Assembly (NCBI GenBank): GCA_023260655.1
Contig: JALQUU010000001.1
Location: forward strand, 51,193 to 115,192
Length of the DNA stretch: 64,000 bases
Reading direction: 5' to 3'
Source: Paracoccaceae bacterium
GTDB lineage: Bacteria > Pseudomonadota > Alphaproteobacteria > Rhodobacterales > Rhodobacteraceae
A model generated the notes under the pieces. It saw only the letters and a program-made list of their open reading frames with translations, did no database searches and was not told the DNA's origin. Shown one piece after another: positions 40,623-49,342 of this stretch. Position numbers and translations under genes: made by a program. The stretch's first letter is position 1. Each line of letters opens with the position of its first letter.

Positions 40623-42017
40623 TTATTTCGTGATGATTTCCGGCCCCATCAACGACGTGGGCAACCATGTCGAGAGGATCGGGATATAGGTCACGATGAT
40701 GAGGAAGACGAAAAGCACCGCGAGGAACGGCAGCGCCGCACGCACAACCCGCATCATCGGCATCCCCGCCACACCGGAGGTCACGAAGAGGTTCAAGCCC
40801 ACAGGCGGCGTGATCATCCCGATTTCCATGTTCACCACCATGATGATGCCCAGATGGATCGGATCGATGCCGAGCTGGATCGCGATGGGGAAGACCAGCG
40901 GTGCCACGATCACGATGAGGCCCGAGGGTTCCATGAACTGGCCACCGATCAGCAGGATCACGTTCACGATGATGAGGAACATGATCGGCCCGAAGCCCTG
41001 ATCCAGCATGAAGCCCGCGATCTTCTGCGGAATCTGCTCGTCGGTCAGCACATGCTTCAGGATCAGCGCGTTGGCGATGATGAACATCAGCATGATCGTC
41101 AGCTTGCCGGCATCCAGGAGCGTGTTACGCGTGTCACGATGGAAGAAGGCCGTCAGGATCGCGTGGGGTTTGCGCAGCAAGGGCGTCGCGCGGGCGCCAT
41201 CCTTGCCCTTGAGCGGCCCCATGTCGCGATAGACGAAGAGCGCGATGACGCAGGAGTAGACCGCCGCCACAGCCGCCGCTTCCGTCGGTGTGAAGATCGC
41301 CCCTGTCACGCCCGGAATGCCATAGATCCCGACCATGATGATAACGATCAGCATCAGGCCCCAGAACGCTTCACCGAAGCTTTCGGCAATCTCGCCCCAG
41401 CCCAGCCATTCGCCTGCGGGCATGTTGCGGATACGCGCCATCACATAGATCGTAACCATCAGCATCAGGCCTGCCAGGAGCCCCGGGATCACCCCCGCAA
41501 GGAACATCCGGCCCACAGAAACATCGGTCGCCGAGGCGTAAACCACCATCACGATGGACGGCGGGATCAGAATGCCCAGCGTGCCCGCGTTACAGATCAC
41601 GCCCGCCGCGAATTCCTTGGAATAACCCGCCTTCACCATGGCCCCGATCACGATTGAACCGATCGCCACCACGGTTGCAGGCGAAGAGCCGGAAAGCGCC
41701 GCGAAGAGCATGCAGGCGAAAACACCCGCAATCGCCAAGCCACCGCGCAAATGGCCTACGCAGGCAATCGAGAAACGGATAATGCGCTTGGCCACACCAC
41801 CCGTCGACATGAAGGACGAGGCCAGAATGAAGAAGGGGATCGCCAGCAGCGTGTAATGCCCCGCCATCGCGTTATAAAGCTGCGCCGCCACAGATCCGAG
41901 TGAGGTGTCCGAGAAGGCCAGAAGCACCACCATCGACGAGAGGCCGAGCGAGATCGCGATTGGCACACCGATCAGCAACAGCCCGATGACGAGCGCGAAA
42001 AGAACAATGACTTCCAT
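40623..42017 (-). CDS. TRAP transporter large permease (DctM family)
   Basis: 12+ TM; LLIGVPIAISLGLSSMVVLLAF...ASSFMSTGGVAKRIIRFSIACVGHLRGGLA; PPSIVMVVYA. Confidence 0.94.
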   Translation of the reverse strand: MEVIVLFALVIGLLLIGVPIAISLGLSSMVVLLAFSDTSLGSVAAQLYNAMAGHYTLLAIPFFILASSFMSTGGVAKRIIRFSIACVGHLRGGLAIAGVFACMLFAALSGSSPATVVAIGSIVIGAMVKAGYSKEFAAGVICNAGTLGILIPPSIVMVVYASATDVSVGRMFLAGVIPGLLAGLMLMVTIYVMARIRNMPAGEWLGWGEIAESFGEAFWGLMLIVIIMVGIYGIPGVTGAIFTPTEAAAVAAVYSCVIALFVYRDMGPLKGKDGARATPLLRKPHAILTAFFHRDTRNTLLDAGKLTIMLMFIIANALILKHVLTDEQIPQKIAGFMLDQGFGPIMFLIIVNVILLIGGQFMEPSGLIVIVAPLVFPIAIQLGIDPIHLGIIMVVNMEIGMITPPVGLNLFVTSGVAGMPMMRVVRAALPFLAVLFVFLIIVTYIPILSTWLPTSLMGPEIITK

Positions 42018-42020
42018 AGC

Positions 42021-42707
42021 TTATCGCCCTCCCTGTGCCTGCACTTCGGCCACGGCATCTTCCGCTTCATGGCTGACAATCAGGCTATCCCGCTTGCCTT
42101 GCGCCAGTTCGATGGTGGCTTGCACCAAGCGGAACAGGATCAGCGCCGAGGCAACGGGCAGCATCGTGTAAGGCACCATGCGCGGCATCTTGGAATAGGC
42201 GTCGCCCTGGTTGATGAGATCTTCAAGGAACCGCAGGATCCCCAGCATCGGCACCTGATCGGTCTCGAAGAAGGCCTGATCGCGGGTGCGCGCATCGAAC
42301 CCCGTCGGGAACCAGCGGCCCGTGGTTTGCTCAAGCCCCGCAAAGGGTGCCCAGTAGTCCCAAGCGCCTTTCAGCAGGAGCCCCGCGTAAACGATGCACA
42401 CAGCCGCCGCTACAAGCGCCAGAATCTTGCGCCAGCGCGGGCTGGCCAGATTGGTAATCGCATCCACACCGAGGTGGGCCGTGATCTTGAACCCGTAGGC
42501 AATGCCAAAAAGCACCATCCACGAGAAGAGGATCAACACCACTTCAAGGCCCCAGATGATCATCGAGTTGAAAACGTAGCGAAGGATAACGTTGGTGAAA
42601 GTCAGCAACGTCATCAGCCCGAGCATGGTCGCAATCGCGTTTTCCTCGAAGGAATGCACGAAATGGCCAAGCGCGCTCGTGGGGCGATAGGCGGATTGCC
42701 CAGACAT
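42021..42707 (-). CDS. TRAP transporter small permease (DctQ family)
   Basis: NVILRYVFNSMIIWGLEVVLILFSWMVLFGIAYGFKITAHLGVDAI. Confidence 0.9.
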   Translation of the reverse strand: MSGQSAYRPTSALGHFVHSFEENAIATMLGLMTLLTFTNVILRYVFNSMIIWGLEVVLILFSWMVLFGIAYGFKITAHLGVDAITNLASPRWRKILALVAAAVCIVYAGLLLKGAWDYWAPFAGLEQTTGRWFPTGFDARTRDQAFFETDQVPMLGILRFLEDLINQGDAYSKMPRMVPYTMLPVASALILFRLVQATIELAQGKRDSLIVSHEAEDAVAEVQAQGGR

Positions 42708-42797
42708 GGGTCCCCTCCCTTTTTGGCGATGTGGCGGATATGGTGTGAGAGGCGCGGCACTCCCCCGAGCGCCGCACCTCTCTGATTGATAACGCGA

Positions 42798-43802
42798 TTA
42801 GTGCTTCGCGTTGATCTCTTGTGCAAAAGCGATGTTCTCGGCGCCAACTTCGGCTTCGAACTGCGACCAAACCGGCTTCATGGCGTCAACCCATGCTGCG
42901 CGCTGCTCTGCAGTCAGCTCGCGAACGGTGCCGCCAGCTGCGATGATCGCGGCTTTGGCTTCTTCGTTCACACGGGTCGATTCCGCGTTACGGACTTCGG
43001 TCACTTCTTTCATGATGGTGCCGAGCTGCGTGCGCACGTCTTCCGGCAGGCCATTCCACCAGTCAGCCGAAGTCACGACCATGTAGTCGATGATGCCGTG
43101 GTTGGTTTCGGTGATGCCGTCCTGCACTTCGAAGAACTTCTGGCCGTAGATGTTCGACCAGGTGTTTTCCTGACCGTCCACAACGCCGGTCTGCAGCGCG
43201 CCGTAAACTTCTGCGAATGCCATCGGCTGCGCGGTCGCGCCAAGTGCGTTCATCTGGGCCACGAGCACGTCCGAAGGCTGCACGCGGAACTTGAGACCGT
43301 TTGCGTCGCTCGGCAGGTTTAGCGCCTTGTTGGCCGAAATCTGCTTCATGCCGTTGTGCCAGAAGGCCAGCGCCAGAACGCCACGACGGGTCATCGACTC
43401 TTTCATCTTCTGACCGATTTCCGAGTTCTGGAACTCGTCAACCGCGTCCACGTTCTTGAACATGAACGGAAGGTCGAAGAGGCGGAACTGCTTGGTGATC
43501 GGCTCGAAGAGCGAGAGCGAGGGAGCAGCGAGCTGCACGTCGCCCTGAAGCATCGCTTCCAGCACCTTTTCGTCGGTGTAGAGCGTCGAGTTCGGGAACA
43601 CTTCCATGCAGGCCTTGCCGTTCATTTCGGTGTTCACACGCTCGGCGAGCAGCGACGCGGCAATACCCTTCGGGTGCTTGTCGGTGTTAGTCACGTGGCT
43701 GAACTTGATGACGATCTCGCCAGCATCGCAGCTTGCCGAAGCCGCTTGGCCGGTGACTGCCAGTGCAAGCGCCATTGCGGCGCCGGTCATAAACTTTTTC
43801 AT
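42798..43802 (-). CDS. TRAP transporter solute-binding protein (DctP family)
   Basis: Signal peptide; VIKFSHVTNTDKHPKGIAASLLAERVNTEMNGK...LGATAQPMAFAEVYGALQTGVVDGQENTWSNIYGQKFFEVQ. Confidence 0.95.
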   Translation of the reverse strand: MKKFMTGAAMALALAVTGQAASASCDAGEIVIKFSHVTNTDKHPKGIAASLLAERVNTEMNGKACMEVFPNSTLYTDEKVLEAMLQGDVQLAAPSLSLFEPITKQFRLFDLPFMFKNVDAVDEFQNSEIGQKMKESMTRRGVLALAFWHNGMKQISANKALNLPSDANGLKFRVQPSDVLVAQMNALGATAQPMAFAEVYGALQTGVVDGQENTWSNIYGQKFFEVQDGITETNHGIIDYMVVTSADWWNGLPEDVRTQLGTIMKEVTEVRNAESTRVNEEAKAAIIAAGGTVRELTAEQRAAWVDAMKPVWSQFEAEVGAENIAFAQEINAKH

Positions 43803-43990
43803 GAGAACTCCTCCCGAAGTCTTTTGCTAGAGAACCACCCTCTCCCCAGAGGATGTGGTGCGCGAAGAGTTGGCTCGAGAAGGCTTCAGATCAAGGGAAA
43901 GTGAAAAACTTGGCCCTTGTTCAAAAAACGCCAACATTTTCAGCAACCTAAATCAAATCCGCTTGTTAGATAGGCAAATCGCACCGCAGA

Positions 43991-44042
43991 CCTGTGCGAA
44001 TTTCCGCACAGGCTTTCGTAAACTTCGTGCGGAAATCCGCAC
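43991..44042. promoter_or_regulatory. Pair of inverted-repeat operators upstream of dctP-like gene (candidate DctD UAS)
   Basis: CCTGTGCG-aatttc-CGCACAGG (43991-44012) and GTGCGG-aaat-CCGCAC (44027-44042), centres 33 bp apart. Confidence 0.6.
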
Positions 44043-44368
44043 ACGCGCCCGACCGAAGTGCGGCAGAGTCCGAAGGCCATAGGCGAATCAAAAATGATCA
44101 AAATATGAGATCCCTACACACTTTTAAGAATATGATCAAATCAGCCCTACATCGGATAGGATCGGTCCAATGTTATTAATTCCTATGGATTTTTAGCCTA
44201 TTCTTTCGTTCTGTTTATCAAAATACGACGTTCGTTATTACAACTTTTTGTCTAAGATATCACCATTTTTTCCCTGAAAAAATTCAGAAACAATTCCATT
44301 TTGCACTAAACTGCTAACCATCCCGTCCGGTGCCTTGGACGGTAACCAAAAACTCTTAGGTACAGATT

Positions 44369-44893
44369 ATGTTTCAGGTCTTGGCAGGGCGCTTCAAATC
44401 GATGGAAAACACCGTAAAAGCGTCGGATGGCTCGACATCTCCACAAACCGATATTTCCGATCGTCTGTTCGAAAAATTCCAGCGCTACAAGTCGGGGTTC
44501 GGCTTGGCCGGTGCGAATGTCCTTATCGTTTCCAAATCCCCGGAAGCGCTTGAAGCTTTGGCGGCAGGCCAGGGAGCGAATATCGTCTGGGCCCCCGATC
44601 TAGGCAAAACCAACGCACGTTTGTCGATCGATGCGGCGCACCCGCATTTCGTTTTATTCGAAATGGAAAAATCCGCAGACATCGTGAAGCAAACAGAAAC
44701 TTACAAAGCATTCCGCAAGACGCATCCGAATGTCGTCATCATTCTTTGTTCGGAAAAGTTCATGTGGGATGAAACCGGCCCCTCACGCCCGGCGTTCTGC
44801 GATGCCGTCGTCGCGCTGCCCACAACCCCTGAAAAGCTGCACGCGGCCGCCCATGCGGCCCAGAAGAATCGTGCACGAAACCTTCACAGATAA
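44369..44893 (+). CDS. Receiver-like (degenerate) protein of unknown function
   Basis: ANVLIVSKSPEALEALAAGQGANIVWAPD...HPHFVLFEMEKSADIVKQTETYKAFRKTHPNVVIILCSEKFMWDE...CDAVVALPTTPEKL: receiver-like alternation without the canonical Asp. Confidence 0.45.
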   Translation: MFQVLAGRFKSMENTVKASDGSTSPQTDISDRLFEKFQRYKSGFGLAGANVLIVSKSPEALEALAAGQGANIVWAPDLGKTNARLSIDAAHPHFVLFEMEKSADIVKQTETYKAFRKTHPNVVIILCSEKFMWDETGPSRPAFCDAVVALPTTPEKLHAAAHAAQKNRARNLHR

Positions 44894-44905
44894 CTATCGA
44901 GCACC

Positions 44906-45157
44906 ATGAGTAAAATTTCCACCACCCCGGCAACCGCATCGCTCCGCCAGCACATCAACAGCCTGTCGAGCAATCCCTTCCCGCGTCAAAGTACCCTGCA
45001 GGACCAGTTCTTCGACTTCAAGATCAAGGACGTCCTCGCCATGTCAGATAGCGAGCTGAGAAAACAACTCGGCTACGTTGTGGGCATGGGTGAAGTTTCG
45101 CGCAAAAAGTTTCTTTCAATTCTGGAAGACATTCGGAAGCAGAACGCCCCGCTGTAA
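44906..45157 (+). CDS. Small HhH-like protein, paralog A
   Basis: MSKISTTPATASLRQHINSLSSNPFPRQSTLQDQFFDFKIKDVLAMSDSELRKQLGYVVGMGEVSRKKFLSILEDIRKQNAPL. Confidence 0.6.
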   Translation: MSKISTTPATASLRQHINSLSSNPFPRQSTLQDQFFDFKIKDVLAMSDSELRKQLGYVVGMGEVSRKKFLSILEDIRKQNAPL

Positions 45158-45479
45158 CCGGGTAAGCAATAAAATCGCTCTTTCATCGTAAAATGTATGA
45201 ATATGCGCATTTAAACGCGTCGCCATTCATCCATTTGTTACGAAAAATGGAAATGCATGCGTGCTTTGTAGCCACAACAATCCGGACTATTCGAACGCGC
45301 CAAAACTAGCCATTATTGCCGGTGATTTATCACTTCGGCTCCACTAAATTTGTATCAAGCAAAATGATATTTCTTTATAGACTGCGCGATCGCGGTAATT
45401 GGTTTTCATGTGCTCTTCTTCGGTCTGGGAAAAAAATGCGCCTCAGGGAATTTTGAGTAGAAAGAAACGCGTGCTCCAA

Positions 45480-45731
45480 ATGCTCTCCAAAGACATCGAA
45501 ACCTATTCTCTCCGCCACTACATCAGCGGACTGCCGGTTTTTCCTTTTCCGCGCCAGTCGACTCTTGAAGACCAGTTCTTCAACCTGAAGGTTAAAGAAG
45601 TTCTGGATATGTCGCCAAAGCAACTCCGCCGCGAAGTTGCCTATGTCGTCGGTATGGGGCCTGTCACGCGGAAGAAATTCCTCACCCTTCTCGAAGAACT
45701 CCGCACAGACCTGCGCGGCCCCGCCGCGTAA
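45480..45731 (+). CDS. Small HhH-like protein, paralog B
   Basis: MLSKDIETYSLRHYISGLPVFPFPRQSTLEDQFFNLKVKEVLDMSPKQLRREVAYVVGMGPVTRKKFLTLLEELRTDLRGPAA; clear paralog of 44906..45157. Confidence 0.6.
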   Translation: MLSKDIETYSLRHYISGLPVFPFPRQSTLEDQFFNLKVKEVLDMSPKQLRREVAYVVGMGPVTRKKFLTLLEELRTDLRGPAA

Positions 45732-45831
45732 GCCACCGCCGCTTGCGATTTTCCCGCCCCGATGCCATGCTCGTCGGGCCGCGGCCCCGCTATACAAACA
45801 AGAACCGTTGGCACCGTACGAGGAACCCGCA

Positions 45832-47178
45832 GTGCCAACGCCCAGCCGCAAGAACCTGCTGCTCATCAGCCTTGATGATTGCGTGGCCTTCTGGCGCTAC
45901 CGCGATCTCTTCGGGCAAACACTTCAAACCCCAAACCTCGACCGCATCTGCGCCCAGTCCACCGCTTTCCACGCGGCCTATAGCCAAGTGCCCCTCTGCG
46001 GCCCCTCGCGCGCCAGCTTCATGTCCGGCCAGTCGCCACACACGTTGGGGATTTTCTTGAACAAAGTCAGCGTGTTCGACCGTTTCTCCCCGAAAGACAT
46101 GTGGGCCTACCGCCTCAAGGAACAGGGCTGGTTCTGCTCCTCCGGCGGCAAGGTGCACCACGGCTTTCGCCCCCGCGCCGAAGAGCCGCACAACGTCCTT
46201 TACAACGACGAACGCAAACACTTCCGCATCGACATCAAGCTGCCCCCGAACCGCGAGCAAACCGCGCTCGGCGGCCACGGCAACGGCCTCGCCACCCTCG
46301 ATCCCGCCGACGACCACCGCTATTACGATGCCAATTCCGCCGATAGCGCGATCGAATTCCTGAACGGCCAGAAGCCCGGCGCGCCCTTCTACCGCGAGAT
46401 CGGCTTCTTCGGCCCCCACACCCCCTTTATCACGCCGCTGCGCTACAAAAAGCTCTACCGCTACGGCAAGATGCGCCAACCGGAAGCTTGGGCAAACGGC
46501 TGGGATCACAACGCCTTCGCCGACACTTTCATGCGCGAGAACCTCGATCTGAAGCGCAACCTCCACTGGCAGAAAAGCGTGAGGAACTATTTCTCCGCCC
46601 TCAGCCATGTCGACCACCACTTGGGCCGCGTCTGGGACGCCCTCAAGGCATCTTCGCATGCCGAGAACACCCTCGTCGTGATCCTCTCCGATCACGGTTT
46701 CCACTTGGGCGAAAAGCACCGCTTTCGCAAAACCTCGCTCTGGGAACAGGTCGCGGGTGTCCCTTTCATCCTGCATGACCCCGCCCGCCCCGAAGCCCGT
46801 GTGGTCAATGATCCCGTCGCTGTGATCGACGTCGGCCCCACCGTGCTCGACTGGATGGGCCTCCCGCCGCTCGAAAACTCCCCCGGCGTCTCGCTCCTGC
46901 TCTGCATGGAGGGCGCCCCGCCGCCGGACCGCGCCATCCCAACCTTCTTCAACGGCTCCACCGGCATCCGCTACGGCGATTACCGCTTCATCCGCTACGA
47001 AGACGGCTCCACCGAGCTTTTCAACATCCGTGACGACTGGTGGTGCCTGAAAAACCTCGGCCCCGACCACCCCGAACACGCCCCCATGCTCGAACGTCTC
47101 ATGGCCATGCTCCCGGATTGGGGCGTTGATCCTGCGAGGCACTGGGATGTCTCGGGCGACGATGAAGACGATGACTAG
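45832..47178 (+). CDS. Type I sulfatase (alkaline-phosphatase superfamily)
   Basis: NLLLISLDDCVAFWRYRD...PLCGPSRASFMSGQSPHT (formylglycine motif CxPSR); VVILSDHGFHLGEKHRFRKTSLWEQ; likely GTG start. Confidence 0.9.
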   Translation: MPTPSRKNLLLISLDDCVAFWRYRDLFGQTLQTPNLDRICAQSTAFHAAYSQVPLCGPSRASFMSGQSPHTLGIFLNKVSVFDRFSPKDMWAYRLKEQGWFCSSGGKVHHGFRPRAEEPHNVLYNDERKHFRIDIKLPPNREQTALGGHGNGLATLDPADDHRYYDANSADSAIEFLNGQKPGAPFYREIGFFGPHTPFITPLRYKKLYRYGKMRQPEAWANGWDHNAFADTFMRENLDLKRNLHWQKSVRNYFSALSHVDHHLGRVWDALKASSHAENTLVVILSDHGFHLGEKHRFRKTSLWEQVAGVPFILHDPARPEARVVNDPVAVIDVGPTVLDWMGLPPLENSPGVSLLLCMEGAPPPDRAIPTFFNGSTGIRYGDYRFIRYEDGSTELFNIRDDWWCLKNLGPDHPEHAPMLERLMAMLPDWGVDPARHWDVSGDDEDDD

Positions 47179-48103
47179 TGCGCCAAAATGCGGGTGCACC
47201 CCAACTGGTGCGCCTTCCGCCGCGCCTCTGCGCCTTACCAGATCCGCGCGCCCCGCGCCGCCCAGCGCCCGCCCCATTCCCGGCGGTCGCGGCACCATCG
47301 GCACCGCGCGCCCTGAAATCCCCTTGGACGGAGAAGGCCCCGAGCGCCCCACGCGCCTCAAACCCTTCCTCCTCTCCGAAACCGCAATCACCAACGCCGA
47401 GTTTGCCGAATTCGTCGCAGACACGGGCCATGTCACCGATGCCGAGCGCCTCGGCACCTCCTTCGTCTTCTGGGGCACCCTCCCCGACAGCACTCCCGAA
47501 ACCCGCGCCGTCCATGACGCCGAATGGTGGCGGCAAGTCGAAGGTGCCAACTGGCGCGCCATCAACGGCCCCGGCACCGAAAGCACCGCATGGCACCCCG
47601 ATCACCCCGTCGTACATGTCTCGTGGAACGACGCCGCCGCCTATGCCGCATGGGCCGGAGGCCGCCTGCCCTCTGAAGCCGAATGGGAACACGCCGCGCG
47701 CGGCGGCCTCGCCAAAGCCCGCTACCCATGGGGCGAAGCCGAGCCCGACGACACTGCCTTCCAGCCCTGCAACATCTGGCAAGGCACCTTCCCCATCCGC
47801 AACACCTGCGCCGATGGCTACGCCGCCACCGCCCCCGCGCGCAGCTTCGCGCCCAACGGCTACGGCCTCTACAACATGTGCGGCAACACTTGGGAATGGA
47901 TCGCGGATCGCTTCACCGTCGCCTCGATTAAGAAAGAGGTTCAGGCCCGCGCCCGTGCCCTCAAAGATTTCCGCGTTCTGAAAGGTGGCTCCTATCTCTG
48001 CCACCGCAGCTATTGCTACCGTTACCGGATCGCTGCCCGCTCCTCCAACACCCCCGACACCAGCACCAGCCACCAAGGCTTCCGCGTCGCGTGGGATGGC
48101 TGA
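47171..48103 (+). CDS. Formylglycine-generating enzyme family protein (sulfatase maturase)
   Basis: ITNAEFAEFVADTGHVTDAER...GGRLPSEAEWEHAARGGL...LYNMCGNTWEW...LKGGSYLCHRSYCYRYRIAAR; overlaps sulfatase 3' end by 8 nt. Confidence 0.93.
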   Translation: MTSAPKCGCTPTGAPSAAPLRLTRSARPAPPSARPIPGGRGTIGTARPEIPLDGEGPERPTRLKPFLLSETAITNAEFAEFVADTGHVTDAERLGTSFVFWGTLPDSTPETRAVHDAEWWRQVEGANWRAINGPGTESTAWHPDHPVVHVSWNDAAAYAAWAGGRLPSEAEWEHAARGGLAKARYPWGEAEPDDTAFQPCNIWQGTFPIRNTCADGYAATAPARSFAPNGYGLYNMCGNTWEWIADRFTVASIKKEVQARARALKDFRVLKGGSYLCHRSYCYRYRIAARSSNTPDTSTSHQGFRVAWDG

Positions 48104-48106
48104 GCG

Positions 48107-49342
48107 TCAGCGAAACTCTTCGGGTTTCAACCCGTAACGCGCCAGCTTGTCGTAAAAGGTCTTGCGCGGCAGTTTCAACCGCTCTGCCGCTTCCGCCGCC
48201 CGCCCTCCAGCGCGCCGCAGCGCCGCCACCAGAAGTGAGCGTTCCACCTGTGCCATCTGCTCCGCCAGCCCCGGCTCCTCGCCCGCCGCCGCATCCTCCG
48301 GCCCGCCCATCCCGAGCGCAAACCGCATCGCCGCCGACATCAAGGCCCGCGCATTCCCCGGCCAGTCCCGCGCCATCAACCCCGCCACCACATCGGGCGA
48401 GATTTCCGGTGCCGTCAGCCCCGCCTGCTCGCAGGCCTGCGCCACATATTGCCGGAACAGCACCGGAATATCCTCTGGCCGCTCGGAAAGTGCCGGAATC
48501 CGCACCTGCAACACATCGAAGCGGTAATAGAGCTCGGCATTGAACCGCCCCGCCGCCATGACCTCCGCAAGATCATGGTTCGAACCCGCGATCACCCGCG
48601 CCCCCGCGCCACCTTCAACGGCTTCCAACAGCGCAAACTGCGCCTCGGGGCCCATATTGGTCACCTCGTCGAGGAACAGCGATCCGCCCTGCGCCGCCTC
48701 CAACGCCGCCACCACGGCCTGCGCATCCATCCCCGCCGCTGCGCGTTTGACGAAGGGCCCTTTACTGTCCGGCCCCAAAAGATGAACCACCTCGGCAACC
48801 TTCGAAATCCCGACCCCCGGCGCACCCGTAACCAAAACCTCGCCCCGCGCCGCCGACACCGCCCGCACCCGCGCGCGCAAGCTTTCCGCCAAAGCCGAAA
48901 CCCCGTGCAGCATCCGCGCCGCCGCGTCGCCCGTGGTAAGCTGCGCCTTCAGTCGGCGGTTTTCCATCACCAGCGAACGGGTTTTCAACGCCCGCTCCAA
49001 TTCCGCCATCAGATCCGTGCCCGCGCAGGGCTTCTCCAGAAACCCGAACGCGCCCTTCCCCATGGCCTTTACCGCCATCGGAATATCGCCCTCGCCTGTC
49101 AAAAGGATCACCGGAAGGTCTGGATCAATCCCTTGCGCGTAATCCAGCAAATGGAACCCGTCCCGCCCCGGCATCCGGATGTCAGATAGGATCACCCCCG
49201 CAAACTCGCGCTGGATCAGGTCTTTCGCCTCGACGAAACTCCCCGCCGCGCGCACCGAAAGCCCGCCCAGCTCCAAGGTTTGCGAAAGCGCTTCCCGCAC
49301 CGCCGCATCGTCATCCACCAGAAGCACAGTCACCGTAGTCAT
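48107..49342 (-). CDS. dctD: Sigma-54-dependent response regulator (DctD-like)
   Basis: Receiver (VLLVDDDAAVREALSQTLELGG, VILSDIRMPGRDG), AAA-like domain, Fis-type HTH C-terminus AAERLKLPRKTFYDKLARYGL. Confidence 0.8.
   Translation of the reverse strand: MTTVTVLLVDDDAAVREALSQTLELGGLSVRAAGSFVEAKDLIQREFAGVILSDIRMPGRDGFHLLDYAQGIDPDLPVILLTGEGDIPMAVKAMGKGAFGFLEKPCAGTDLMAELERALKTRSLVMENRRLKAQLTTGDAAARMLHGVSALAESLRARVRAVSAARGEVLVTGAPGVGISKVAEVVHLLGPDSKGPFVKRAAAGMDAQAVVAALEAAQGGSLFLDEVTNMGPEAQFALLEAVEGGAGARVIAGSNHDLAEVMAAGRFNAELYYRFDVLQVRIPALSERPEDIPVLFRQYVAQACEQAGLTAPEISPDVVAGLMARDWPGNARALMSAAMRFALGMGGPEDAAAGEEPGLAEQMAQVERSLLVAALRRAGGRAAEAAERLKLPRKTFYDKLARYGLKPEEFR

Noticed and set aside
43820-43845. 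Sigma-54 promoter for the TRAP operon (GGTGGTTCTCTAGC)
   Set aside because: GG-N10-GC spacing fits but the -24 element lacks TGGCAC and -12 is TAGC rather than TTGC; too weak to annotate.
45790-47586. 598-aa antisense ORF over sulfatase/FGE
   Set aside because: No protein-like motifs; mirrors the codon bias of the sense genes.
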